DNA from: Verrucomicrobiia bacterium
GTDB taxonomy: Bacteria; Verrucomicrobiota; Verrucomicrobiia; JABWAM01
Assembly: GCA_020849895.1 (NCBI GenBank)
Contig: JADZFN010000040.1
Coordinates: 1-33,221 of the forward strand
DNA: 33,221 nt
Reading direction: 5' to 3'
The stretch's first letter is position 1. Each line of letters starts with the position of its first letter. Below are positions 1 to 7,982 of the stretch, piece after piece. Under the pieces are notes generated by a model. It ran no database searches. It was not told the DNA's origin and worked only from the letters and a program-made list of their open reading frames with translations. Position numbers and translations under genes: made by a program.

Positions 1-495
1 ATTTCCCCGGGACCGTCAGAGGGAAGCTGGTTTGGCCTGACAACAGTTTCCGGCAGCGCCGGGATTCGGATCGCTCGCAACGTACATCGGAACCGCAGCC
101 AAGGCTTGACCCTCGCCGATGGCAATATCTTGCGGATATCGTCTGACTTTGCCCGCCCTTCATCTTTGGGGCTGGCAATCATTCAAATCACACCCCAGTT
201 GTACAATGGGAATACCCTTGTGGATACGCTGGACACGTTTGCGATGAATATCGCGTCCTCAAATGCCATGGAATGGATTACGGCTGCCCATGACTGGGTC
301 CTCCCGAACTTGACGTTCAATGGAGTGGATATTCGGATTGATATGCGGAGTCCCGGTTCCTCAAGCTCCACCTACACCGGTTACCTCGACAACCTTGTGG
401 TGCTGCAGGGGGTAGTGATTCCCGAACCGTCGTCGGTCGCGCTCGTCGGTCTCGCGTTGCTGGGGTTGATGCGGTTGATCCGGCGACGAGGGTGA
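1..495 (+). CDS. PEP-CTERM sorting domain protein, 3' part
   Basis: The frame is open from the first base of the window, so this is the C-terminal part (about 164 residues) of a gene that begins upstream. It ends with a PEP-CTERM signal: the motif PEPSS, a hydrophobic stretch ([12 protein letters not shown]) and a basic tail (RLIRRRG). In this family the tail directs an exported protein to an exosortase, which cleaves it during surface delivery or secretion. The visible ectodomain is rich in Ser, Thr, Asn and beta-type sequence, including a [13 protein letters not shown] stretch just before the tail, as in many secreted autotransporter-like or lectin-like PEP-CTERM proteins. I cannot assign a more exact function. 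No exosortase is in the window. The stop overlaps the possible GTG start of the next gene. Confidence 0.85.
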   Translation: MSPGPSEGSWFGLTTVSGSAGIRIARNVHRNRSQGLTLADGNILRISSDFARPSSLGLAIIQITPQLYNGNTLVDTLDTFAMNIASSNAMEWITAAHDWVLPNLTFNGVDIRIDMRSPGSSSSTYTGYLDNLVVLQGVVIPEPSSVALVGLALLGLMRLIRRRG

Positions 496-1229
496 CGGCA
501 GATGGACGAAAGCCCGGCAGAGCCGCCCGGACAAGAATCGGATTGAGCCGAAAAACCAACATCGCATTCACATTGATCGAGCTCCTGGTGGTGATTGCCA
601 TCATCGCGATTCTCGCCGCGCTGCTGATGCCGGCGTTGCGCACGGCCAGGAAGAAGGGTCGCGAAATCGGCTGCGTCAACAATCTGCGCCAGCTCTCGCT
701 GGGCCACGCGTTGTACCGGGAGGACAACAACAACCGGAACTGCTTCGTGCGGTATGGCGCGAGCGAGACGGCGGTCTGGCCGATCCTCTCCCTGCGTCAT
801 TATTTCCCCCAGGTCAAAACTTGGGACACTCCCAAGCGACGATGGACGGGAAATGCGGATGTTTTCTACTGCCCGGAAGACCCACGGGGAACGAATCGGC
901 AATCGCACTATGTCTGCTCCAGCTATCGCATCTTCTACAGTTGGGGCACCTATCAACCCCCGCCGCCGGATCTCCATTACCGCCCCCAGGATTGGACGAC
1001 GTTGAAAGATCCCGCCCGGTATCTGTTTCTCCTGTGTAAAGCGCCCGATATGACGGTGGAAGGCGCCGGCTGGGCTCCCTATGTGTTATCCAACTGGCAT
1101 ACGAACCCGGACGCCACGCCGGGGCTGTTTGCCGACGGGCACGTGCGGTTGTTCCGTTATGCCGGTTATCTCCAGGACTACCAATTCCCTCCCACGATCT
1201 CTCTCCCCTCCGGCACTTACGGTCCATAG
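492..1229 (+). CDS. Pseudopilin-like protein with prepilin N-terminal methylation motif and H-Xn-DG tail
   Basis: The protein has a short polar leader, then the prepilin peptidase motif [10 protein letters not shown] followed by a hydrophobic helix, which marks a type IV pilin/type II secretion pseudopilin fold. Cleavage would occur before the Phe; the residue before it is Ala instead of the usual Gly. Close to the C-terminus is WHTNPD...FADGHVRLF, a version of the H-X9-DG prepilin-associated motif typical of Planctomycetes, Verrucomicrobia and Lentisphaerae. Here 11 residues separate His from Asp-Gly. Such proteins are often present in many copies per genome and their exact role is unclear. 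The GTG at 492 overlaps the preceding stop; an in-frame TTG at 543 would give a shorter, more typical leader and is a real alternative. Confidence 0.85.
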   Translation: MTADGRKPGRAARTRIGLSRKTNIAFTLIELLVVIAIIAILAALLMPALRTARKKGREIGCVNNLRQLSLGHALYREDNNNRNCFVRYGASETAVWPILSLRHYFPQVKTWDTPKRRWTGNADVFYCPEDPRGTNRQSHYVCSSYRIFYSWGTYQPPPPDLHYRPQDWTTLKDPARYLFLLCKAPDMTVEGAGWAPYVLSNWHTNPDATPGLFADGHVRLFRYAGYLQDYQFPPTISLPSGTYGP

Positions 1230-1314
1230 CCCCGGACTCCGCAACCCATTCGCTGCCCCCCACGCCCCTTCGACAACCCGGAGACCGTCCCCGCTTTGTG
1301 AAAGGATGCATCCG

Positions 1315-2040
1315 ATGCGGACCGCCCTCAACACCACCGCCGAGGTTCAACGCCGCCGCCCGCGCCTCGCGATCCTGCCCATCGGCGCCACGGAACAACA
1401 CGGGCCGCACCTGCCGCTGAACACCGATATCCTGATCATCGAACATCTCGCCGGGCGCCTCGCGGCGAAACTGGGCGGGTATTGCCTGCCGACGTTGCCG
1501 TTCTCCGTCTCGCACATGCACCGCGGACAATGCGGCACGGTCTGGCTGCGCAACGATACGCTGGCGCGCGTCATCCGCGACGTGGCGCTCAGCGTGCGCC
1601 ACGAAGGATTCAAGGAATTCCTGATTCTCAACGGCCATGGGGGCAACCTCCATCTCGTGTCCGTGGTCCAGGACTTGAACCTCGATCTCCCCGATCTGCT
1701 CTCGCTGGTGATCAAACCCACCGATGTCATCGCCGAGAGCGGTATTTTCCCGAATCCACCCGCCTGGCGGCACGCCGACGAATTCGAGACGGCAGCCATC
1801 TTGCATCTGCGGCCCGATCTGGTGCGGCGGAACAAGCTGCGCGATCAACCGGCGGCGCTCGAGCGGGAACTGCTCCGGTACATGCCGTTCCGCAAGATCT
1901 CTCGACAGACCTATACCGGCCACCCGACCCGCGCCACCGCCGAGCAAGGCCGTCGCGCGCTGGAGTTCATCGTCGGGCGCGCCGTCGCAAGTTTCCGCGC
2001 CAGCCTGAAAAAAGTCGCCCGCGCGCGGAGAACAAGGTGA
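1315..2040 (+). CDS. Creatininase family protein (copy 1)
   Basis: This is a 241-residue member of the creatininase/creatinine amidohydrolase family, metal-dependent hydrolases of cyclic amides and related C-N bonds. The conserved GATEQHGPHLPLNTD block (residues 24-38) supplies the family's metal ligands Glu27, His29 and Asp38. NGHGGN (106-111) and HADEFE (153-158) carry the remaining active-site residues. The frame is open upstream, but the ATG at 1315 is preceded by AAAGG at 1301-1305 with about 9 bases spacing, and the protein then aligns from its first residue with the copy at 6105-6830. The true substrate is unknown; many family members do not act on creatinine. It is followed directly by a decayed sialidase-like fragment. 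Confidence 0.88.
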   Translation: MRTALNTTAEVQRRRPRLAILPIGATEQHGPHLPLNTDILIIEHLAGRLAAKLGGYCLPTLPFSVSHMHRGQCGTVWLRNDTLARVIRDVALSVRHEGFKEFLILNGHGGNLHLVSVVQDLNLDLPDLLSLVIKPTDVIAESGIFPNPPAWRHADEFETAAILHLRPDLVRRNKLRDQPAALERELLRYMPFRKISRQTYTGHPTRATAEQGRRALEFIVGRAVASFRASLKKVARARRTR

Positions 2041-2049
2041 GGATCCAAT

Positions 2050-2469
2050 CTCGCTTTCGACCGGCAGGCGGAGTGATTTCAACCTCGCGCCGGCTACAAC
2101 ACCCAGCAACACTGGGTGACCCACAGTGACGGGCTGTTCCTGACCTACACCCGCCGGGGCGCAAACAACGACGAGGTGATCCGTCACCGGGCGCCGCTGT
2201 TCCTCGCTCAGGTGGACCCCGACCGTCTCTGCGTCCTGCGCGAGACGGAGCGCGTACTCATTCCGAACCGGGGCGCGCAACTCGGCAATTTCGGCACGGT
2301 CAACGTCTCGCCGTCGGAAAGCTGGGTGATGGCTGCCGAGGGCATGCAGGGGGATGCGAAGAATTGCATGGACCTCACGCTCACCGAGGCGCGTGGCGCG
2401 AATAACCGGGTCTATCTGGCCCGTATCCAGTGGAAACAACCCAACCGTCTGGCGCCGGCGGCAGTGTGA
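2050..2469 (+). pseudogene. C-terminal remnant of a sialidase-like (BNR/exo-alpha-sialidase) gene
   Basis: From about 2077 the frame reads YNTQQHWVTHSDGLFLTYTR and continues with RHRAPLFLAQVDP, then LCVLRETERVLIP and LGNFGTVNVS. This resembles, from memory of the family, the end of sialidase-like proteins of Planctomycetes, Lentisphaerae and Verrucomicrobia. An in-frame TGA at 2074-2076 cuts it off on the 5' side. Only about 130 C-terminal residues remain where such proteins usually have about 400. A GTG at 2116 could start translation but would lie in the middle of the conserved sequence, so I treat this as a relic and not a functional gene. It sits immediately after the creatininase stop, suggesting a deletion joined the two. 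Family assignment is moderately sure; loss of function is likely. Confidence 0.65.
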
Positions 2470-2574
2470 GCCACGGATCGCGCGTGATCCCGCGGAGACA
2501 TGCTGTCGGGCCGTTCGCGAGGCGGGATGAGACCGCAAAAAGTGCAAAGCGACGGTTTCGAGGGGCCTGTCCGC

Positions 2575-3696
2575 TCAGCTTCGCGCGGGTCGAAAATCGA
2601 GGAAATCCCGCCCCGCCACGGGGATGAGTTCCCGGCTTCGGAACTTGCCGGGATCGAGCGATCGGACGCACTCGATATACACCTCCGCCTGGCGCGGACC
2701 GATGCTGGAGCCGTTTTCGCGAAGGTGAATTTCGAGATCGAGGGCGAGGTCGGTGGCGGATTGATAACGCACTTCGGGGCGCGGCGCGGTGGCGTTGCGG
2801 CAGATTTCGACGAGACGCGGCGACACGCCCGCAAAGGTCTTGGCCGAGAACGCATGCCGTCGAATGCGCGTCTGGAGGGCCTTCACCATTTCCCGCGGAG
2901 TCCTGACTTCGCCGAGGACGAAACGCGAGGCGCCGGTGAGCAGGAACTCGAGCAGCAGGCCGGCGCTATAGACGTCCGAGAGCGGCGTGGGCTTGCAGCC
3001 TGCGAGAACCTCGGGGGCGATGTATTCGGGGGTCCCCATGAGGCGCGGCCCGGGGCTCGTGGGATTGAAGGGATAGGCGATTCCGAAATCGGTCACCTTG
3101 AGGCGTCCGTTTTCATGGAGCAGGACGTTGTTGGGGCTCACGTCCCGATGCACGATGCCGTGGACAGAGAGGCCCGGGTAGCGAAAGTCGTGGGCATAGG
3201 CGAGGCCGCGGGCGACGCGGGCGATCAGGTCGGCGGCAAGATAAGGATGGCAGAGGATGCCGCGGTCCGCATGCGCGCGAACGAATCCGGCGAGGTTATA
3301 GCCATGGATGTATTCCATGACCATGAACGATTCGAAGGAGTCCACCAGGCCGAGCGCGGCGAGCGCGCGTTCGAAGTGGGAGGACCCCTTCTCGAACCCG
3401 AACACGGCGAGGATGTTCGGGTGGTCCATCAGTCGCATGAGGCGCGCCTCGAGCATGAAGGTTTTTTGGAATCCTTCGTCTTCGGGGGTGTGCAGCATCT
3501 TGATGGCCACGGGGCGGAATGTGCCGATCGAATCGTATTCGTGCGCGAGAAACGTGCGTCCGGCGCCGCCTTCGCCCAAGGGGCGGATGAGGCGATACCG
3601 GAAACCGCTGCGCAACGTCGCGGAGATCATCGGCGCCTCCGCCGGACGGAGAGAGGGCGCCGTGGTGGAAAGCTTGACGGTGCGTTCGGGCGACAT
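2575..3696 (-). CDS. Serine/threonine protein kinase (eukaryotic-like, cytosolic)
   Basis: The 373-residue protein has a complete Hanks-type kinase core. The glycine-rich loop GEGGAG is at residues 41-46, the ATP-anchoring Lys66 lies in VAIK, and an EAR helix is near 83-85. The catalytic loop HRDVSPNN spans 183-190 (Asp185, Asn190), DFG is at 203-205 and APE at 227-229. It phosphorylates Ser/Thr of unknown targets using ATP. No transmembrane helix and no PASTA, WD40 or TPR sensor domain follow the catalytic domain; about 60 residues of unassigned C-terminal sequence remain. It lies 193 bases downstream of the M14-type peptidase on the same strand and could be cotranscribed. The first ATG is used; Met23 is an alternative that still precedes the whole domain. 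Confidence 0.9.
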   Translation of the reverse strand: MSPERTVKLSTTAPSLRPAEAPMISATLRSGFRYRLIRPLGEGGAGRTFLAHEYDSIGTFRPVAIKMLHTPEDEGFQKTFMLEARLMRLMDHPNILAVFGFEKGSSHFERALAALGLVDSFESFMVMEYIHGYNLAGFVRAHADRGILCHPYLAADLIARVARGLAYAHDFRYPGLSVHGIVHRDVSPNNVLLHENGRLKVTDFGIAYPFNPTSPGPRLMGTPEYIAPEVLAGCKPTPLSDVYSAGLLLEFLLTGASRFVLGEVRTPREMVKALQTRIRRHAFSAKTFAGVSPRLVEICRNATAPRPEVRYQSATDLALDLEIHLRENGSSIGPRQAEVYIECVRSLDPGKFRSRELIPVAGRDFLDFRPARS

Positions 3697-3889
3697 CGGC
3701 GGCGAAGATAGAGCTCGACACCGGGGGAGAGAAGGGAAAACTCGGCGGCCTCCCGGAACGGGCTCGCGAGGAATCAGGACCGATGCTCGTCCTCGCGAAT
3801 CCCGGCGAGCCTGCCGGTCGCGAGGAACGGCTCGGCCGCCGGCGGAAACGCGGTAAGCGTCTCGCCCGTGGATCGTTCGGGGACGCGAT

Positions 3890-5041
3890 TCATTCCTTCC
3901 GCGCCGAAGCTCGCTGTCTCTTCACCTTTTCCCAATTTTCGTAGGGGCGGAGGCCGTCCTGGTGCGCGTAGGCGAGCGTCTCCTCGATCGTGAGCAGACC
4001 GATGTCGAGCATCTCCTCGGCGGTGAAAGGCGCATGCGCCGTTCCGCAAGGCAACTCGGCCATGATCGGAAACGCGCCGCATACGTGATACACGGCTGAG
4101 ATCTGGTTGAGGTAGGGTCTGCCCATCCCGACGAGGCCGGCCCAGCTCATGCGCGTGACCCGGTGGCCTTCGCGCCGGAGGCGAGACTGCACCGCACCCG
4201 CGAGACGCGAGAACTCGTGTTGGAAGCCCTCGGGCAGATACGCCTCGGGCGATCCCATCATCGAGCCGGCGTTGCAGTGCCAGATGAGAACGCCATCCGG
4301 ACGTTCGTCGAGATAATAACGCATCCAGGCGCGTGTCTCGGGTTGGCGATCGAGCGAAGGCCAGTCGTACTGAAGGTTCACGCCGGCGTCGTTGAAATAA
4401 GCGCCCATGAAGGCGGTCTTTTCAGGCGGAATCGGAAAGACGTCCTTCATGGAGGGATACTGGTATTTCGCACCGTCCTTCGCGACGCCCATCATGCAGC
4501 GCGCGTAGAGGTCGTCGGGGAGGCCGCTCGTGTCATGGAACGGCCAGCGTTCCACACCGTCCGGATTCAGCCAGGGAATCATCGCGAGGCGGACGCCGCG
4601 CGCCAATTCCTGGAGGACGGGCCACGCTTTCCCGCGCAGGTCGGTGCCATCCTCGACCACCTTGCAGAGATTGAGCATCGCGACGGTGCCGGTGAGCTCG
4701 CCGCCGTGGATGCCGCCCTGAAGGGCGAGCACGGGTTTCCTGCGGCGCGTCTTGCCGTAGAACGACGGCGGAAACACCGCCGTCGGATCGGGCGGCACAT
4801 GCACGCTCGCGAGCGCGGAAGTCAGGTTGTCGGTCGTGGCGTCGAGCGCCTCTTTCTCTCCCATCTCGACGGCGTGGATCTCGCGTCCGCCCGCGCTCCG
4901 CCCGATCGCGCGGACGCTCGCGGTCTTCAGCGATCTCAGAAAGGGCAGCCCCGTCTCGGGACGGTCCACCCAGAAATCGGGGCGTTTCATCCAGCGAGAG
5001 AGGTCGCCGAATTCGGCGGTGATGACGGAGAGGTCGTTCAT
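3890..5041 (-). CDS. M14 family zinc carboxypeptidase-like protein
   Basis: This 383-residue protein carries the zinc carboxypeptidase pattern: GGIHGGE with His112 and Glu115 as first zinc ligands, a PWLNPDG block (156-162), a third-ligand candidate His255 in IWHCN, and a catalytic Glu candidate Glu329 in MAELPCG. A DAGVNLQYDW segment (218-227) occupies the place of the family's substrate-binding N-R-D region. M14 enzymes remove C-terminal amino acids or cleave amide bonds in peptidoglycan or small conjugates. No signal peptide is seen, so a cytosolic role on imported peptides or amino-acid conjugates is more likely than secreted digestion (inference). The ATG at 5041 is used. A 215-base gap with no clear gene separates it from the GNAT gene upstream. 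Confidence 0.82.
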   Translation of the reverse strand: MNDLSVITAEFGDLSRWMKRPDFWVDRPETGLPFLRSLKTASVRAIGRSAGGREIHAVEMGEKEALDATTDNLTSALASVHVPPDPTAVFPPSFYGKTRRRKPVLALQGGIHGGELTGTVAMLNLCKVVEDGTDLRGKAWPVLQELARGVRLAMIPWLNPDGVERWPFHDTSGLPDDLYARCMMGVAKDGAKYQYPSMKDVFPIPPEKTAFMGAYFNDAGVNLQYDWPSLDRQPETRAWMRYYLDERPDGVLIWHCNAGSMMGSPEAYLPEGFQHEFSRLAGAVQSRLRREGHRVTRMSWAGLVGMGRPYLNQISAVYHVCGAFPIMAELPCGTAHAPFTAEEMLDIGLLTIEETLAYAHQDGLRPYENWEKVKRQRASARKE

Positions 5042-5256
5042 GAGGATTGGAGGAAGGGGGGCAACGGGTCACGGTTCATGGATTCGAGGAGTCCGAGGCC
5101 GGAAAAGCCGCATGGCGCGCGGCGGAAGGAGATTCTCATGTGGAAACCGTTTCCGGAGCAAGCAGTTCGAGACTCGCGCGGAGCTCTGGCATGAGGGTCG
5201 AGGAGGTTTCGGGATGGCGGAAGGAGGACGCATGCAAGTCCGGGCGGACCTGGACC

Positions 5257-6108
5257 TCATCCCGTGGCGGGATCCGTGAGGGCATGCTGCTGTGCGGGAA
5301 CGCCCGGAAGCGCGTTGGTCCCGCGAAACATCCGGACCAACGGGCGCTGGCGCCGAAAGCCGAGCCGTTCCGCCCATGCCCCCGCGTCCGCGGCGGCCTC
5401 GGGGATATCCCAGAAGACGGGCTGCCCCGCCACGCCAGCCAACAGTGCGGCGGCGAGCGGACGCCAATCCCCTTCCCTCTCGGCGAGAATCGGGCCGAGA
5501 TAAGCCGCCCGCGACCCCGGACGCCGCATGGCGAAGGCGACCGGGCGTCCCTCCTTCCGCGCCACGCGTATCGCGCTCTCCTCGAGCAGTTTTTCCAGGA
5601 GGCGGCGACGCGAAACGCCGAATGCCGCTTCGTCGAGCGCGAACAGCGCCGCGCGATCCGCTTCGCCGAGCGGCTCGCCCTCCGCGCAAGCCGTCTCAGA
5701 AAACGCGGGGACGCCTTCCCACCTCGTGAGAGGCCATTCCTCGCGGAACCCCAGGGTTTCATAAAGCGGCCGACCGTCGGGCGTGGCGTCCAGCTTGATG
5801 CAGCGACAACCCGCCGAATCGAGATGCTCGAGACAACGGCAGAGCAGGGCGCGGCCGATCCCGCGGCGGCGACTCTCAGGATGGACCAACACCATCCCGA
5901 TCCATGCGACGCCTCCCTCATGACGCGTCGTCGTCGCCGTGCCGGTGGGCCGCCCCGCCCATTCGGCGACAAAACAGCCCTCGGGCTCCAGCGCGAGGAA
6001 GCGCCTCCAGTCCGCGGACGTCTGGTTCCAGCCGGCGAGGGCGCGGATCGAGTCGGCGAAGGGGAGGTCGGCCTCCCTCATCCTGCGGATGACGAGCGGA
6101 TCGCTCAT
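5257..6108 (-). CDS. GNAT family N-acetyltransferase with second C-terminal acetyltransferase-like domain
   Basis: The N-terminal half (about residues 5-135) is a GNAT domain: it contains the acetyl-CoA loop RRRGIGRALL after the beta-strand WIGMVLVHPES, and ends with the usual LYETLGF strand. The C-terminal half (about 150-275) has the pattern of the second GNAT-like domain of YitH-type proteins, including a LGFRRQRPLVRM segment. The acyl acceptor is unknown, but it would be a small amine or protein N-terminus using acetyl-CoA. Its ATG overlaps the stop of the creatininase gene by four bases (ATGA), so the two are probably translationally coupled. This makes it the last gene of the cluster that begins with the oxidoreductases near 9793. 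Confidence 0.88.
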   Translation of the reverse strand: MSDPLVIRRMREADLPFADSIRALAGWNQTSADWRRFLALEPEGCFVAEWAGRPTGTATTTRHEGGVAWIGMVLVHPESRRRGIGRALLCRCLEHLDSAGCRCIKLDATPDGRPLYETLGFREEWPLTRWEGVPAFSETACAEGEPLGEADRAALFALDEAAFGVSRRRLLEKLLEESAIRVARKEGRPVAFAMRRPGSRAAYLGPILAEREGDWRPLAAALLAGVAGQPVFWDIPEAAADAGAWAERLGFRRQRPLVRMFRGTNALPGVPAQQHALTDPATG

Positions 6109-6830
6109 CGCACCCCGCGCCGCAGCCGCCGCGCGTGGCGCAGCGATTCCCGGATCGTCCGCGCCGTATGGGCCACCATCAACGCGAACGCCCGCTTCCC
6201 TTGGGCCGCCGTGCCGCGGGAGGGCGTTCCCGTATGCGTCAGACGGTTCAGCCTCGGGAAGGGCGCGTAGCGCAACCAGTCGGCGCCGAACGTCGCCTTC
6301 TGATCGCGGATCTCCCGCCTCCGGACCAGGTGCGGAGCGAGGTGCAACAGGCAGGAGACTTCGAACTCGTTCGCGTGGTGCAGACAGCGGTCCGACGGAA
6401 AGATCCGGGCGGCTCCTTCCCAGGGCGAGAAGACGGCCACGGTGTCGAGGTCGGGGAAATCGAGATTCAGGTCCTGCACGACGGACGGAAGGATCTGGTT
6501 GCCGCCATGAAAGTTCACGAGCGCAAACGCGCGAAATCCTTCGTGCCGCACGCTCGCCGCGAGGTCGTGGATCACCCGCATCAGCGTATCATTGCGCAGC
6601 GAAACGGAGCCGATCTTCCCTCGGTGCATGTGGGAAATCGAGAAGGGCAGCGCGGGAAGGCACCACGCGTTGAGACGCTCGGCGACACCTCGCGCCACCG
6701 CCTCGGCGATGAGCGTGTCGGTGCAGAGCGGCAAGTGGCGACTGTGCTGTTCCGTGGCGCCGATGGGCAGGATGGCCAGCGCGGGCCGCGCGCGCTTCAG
6801 TTCGTCCGTCGTCTTGAAGGCGTCGAGCAT
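6105..6830 (-). CDS. Creatininase family protein (copy 2)
   Basis: The protein has 241 residues, the same length as the copy at 1315-2040, and aligns with it from end to end essentially without gaps. Shared blocks include LAILPIGATEQH, SHMHRG, SVRHEGF and SVVQDLNLD. The expected metal ligands are kept: Glu and His of TEQH, Asp of LPLCTD, His of NFHGGN and Glu of HANEFE. However, the normally conserved HGPHLP is HSRHLP here, and NGHGGN is NFHGGN, so the active-site loops differ from copy 1. It sits 20 bases after the aldolase gene and overlaps the GNAT gene by four bases. The likely role is hydrolysis of an amide or lactone-like intermediate in the pathway of the surrounding cluster (inference). 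Confidence 0.88.
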   Translation of the reverse strand: MLDAFKTTDELKRARPALAILPIGATEQHSRHLPLCTDTLIAEAVARGVAERLNAWCLPALPFSISHMHRGKIGSVSLRNDTLMRVIHDLAASVRHEGFRAFALVNFHGGNQILPSVVQDLNLDFPDLDTVAVFSPWEGAARIFPSDRCLHHANEFEVSCLLHLAPHLVRRREIRDQKATFGADWLRYAPFPRLNRLTHTGTPSRGTAAQGKRAFALMVAHTARTIRESLRHARRLRRGVR

Positions 6831-6850
6831 GGAGGTGGAGTTGGCGGCGG

Positions 6851-7666
6851 TCAGTAAGGCGAAGCGGCCGTGGGCGCAGACGCGGCCTTCATCCCGCCGA
6901 GGATCGCTCGCGCCTCCTTCGCCGTGGCGGCCGACGCGTTCGCGAGAAAAGCCGCGTCGCCACCCGCCACGATCATCGCGAACCCCATCTCGACGCAGAG
7001 GCGGAACATCTCGGCGCCCATGCCGACGCAGCAGGAAAATTTCCCCGCGTTGCGACAGGCGCGCACCACGGCCTCCATGTCTTTGCCGAGCAGCGCCTTC
7101 GAGCGGGGCGCGGTCATCGAATGGCCGCGGCGGAGCAGGATGTCGTCCGGTCCGAGAAAAAGGGCGTCCACCCCCTCGACGGCAGCGATGCGCTCGGCGT
7201 TTTCCACGGCCTGCGGCGATTCAATCTGGACGATGAGCATCGTCTGCGCGTTCGCCGTGTCCGAGTAAGCGCGCCCCCAGAGATCGATCAGACGACGCCC
7301 GCCGTAGGAACGGTTGCCCAGCGGAGGGAACTTCGCCGCGGCGACGACCCGTTTCGCCTCCTCCACGGTGTTTACCACCGGCGCGATCACGCCGGCGGCG
7401 CCCATGTCAAGGGCGAGCCCGAGAGCGCCGAACTCGTGGTGCGGCACGCGGACCATCGCGGGACGGCCCGCGAAGTCGCAGGCGCGCACCAAGGCCAGCA
7501 TCGCGTCGTAGGCGCCGAGCTGGCCGTGCTGGCCGTCGAGCCAGATCCAGTCCCAATCGGCGCCGATGCGTTCGACGACGCCCGGCGAAGGATACATCAC
7601 ACTGAGGCCAATCTGCGGCCGCCCCGACTTCAACTTTTCGGAAAAATCAAGAATGGGAAAACCCAC
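6851..7666 (-). CDS. HpcH/HpaI family aldolase (2-oxo acid aldolase)
   Basis: This 271-residue class II aldolase belongs to the HpcH/HpaI/citrate-lyase-beta family, which splits 2-keto-3-deoxy sugar acids or hydroxy-oxo-diacids into pyruvate and an aldehyde with a divalent metal. The WIWLDGQHGQ segment carries the catalytic His. VPHHEFGALGLALDMGAAGV is the usual central strand-helix. IESPQAVENAE and FLGPDDI supply the metal Glu and Asp and the phosphate-like loop. The similarity is to the RhmA/GarL type by pattern, but the exact substrate cannot be read from sequence. It is the third enzyme gene of the minus-strand cluster and would supply the carbon-carbon cleavage step after the upstream dehydrogenases. 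Confidence 0.88.
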   Translation of the reverse strand: MGFPILDFSEKLKSGRPQIGLSVMYPSPGVVERIGADWDWIWLDGQHGQLGAYDAMLALVRACDFAGRPAMVRVPHHEFGALGLALDMGAAGVIAPVVNTVEEAKRVVAAAKFPPLGNRSYGGRRLIDLWGRAYSDTANAQTMLIVQIESPQAVENAERIAAVEGVDALFLGPDDILLRRGHSMTAPRSKALLGKDMEAVVRACRNAGKFSCCVGMGAEMFRLCVEMGFAMIVAGGDAAFLANASAATAKEARAILGGMKAASAPTAASPY

Positions 7667-7749
7667 AACCCCCTCAGGCTAGATGGGCGATTTCGCAATG
7701 TCATGGAAAAATCTTCTCCCTCTGGGACCCGGCAGGCGCATCGCGACCT

Positions 7750-7982
7750 CTCCTGGGAAAACTGAAGGTGGTGAACCGAGTCGGGGTGAGGGCGGTCGAA
7801 CATCACGGGTTCGATGGCGGACCCGATCGAGGCGATGACCTTCGCCTCGGGTCCGCGGCGGAGAGCGCGCGCACGACCTCCCGCCTTTCCATTCCTCCGG
7901 GCATGATGAGCTCCATGAACCCCGCACGACGCGGTCGCCCAGGCTTACGGCCCGCTTCCGCGAGGAGTCGAACCCGCGTCCT
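7750..7982 (-). pseudogene. Frameshifted remnant of a response-regulator receiver (REC) domain
   Basis: The 316-base gap between the oxidoreductase stop and the aldolase start is not empty. On the minus strand, downstream of 7982, one frame reads RLLAEAGRKPGR, then MELIMPGGMERREVVRALSA, then AAD. Near 7848-7851 the reading jumps by one base, as if one base of a proline codon had been lost, and continues EAKVIASIGSAIEPVMFD. Together this matches the middle of the receiver domain of hybrid histidine kinases, where the typical line is MDLxxPGGMGGxEAI, then DPxxxxIVSSGYSxDPVM. The phospho-acceptor region is altered (the first Asp of the usual MDL is Glu). No start, no kinase part and no intact end remain. 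I read it as a decayed piece of a lost sensor-kinase gene. Confidence 0.6.

Noticed and set aside
5136-5256. Short minus-strand frame ending PELRASLELLAPETVST after the GNAT gene.
   Set aside because: It is too short, has no start of its own, and I recognise no family; third-position bias is only moderate.
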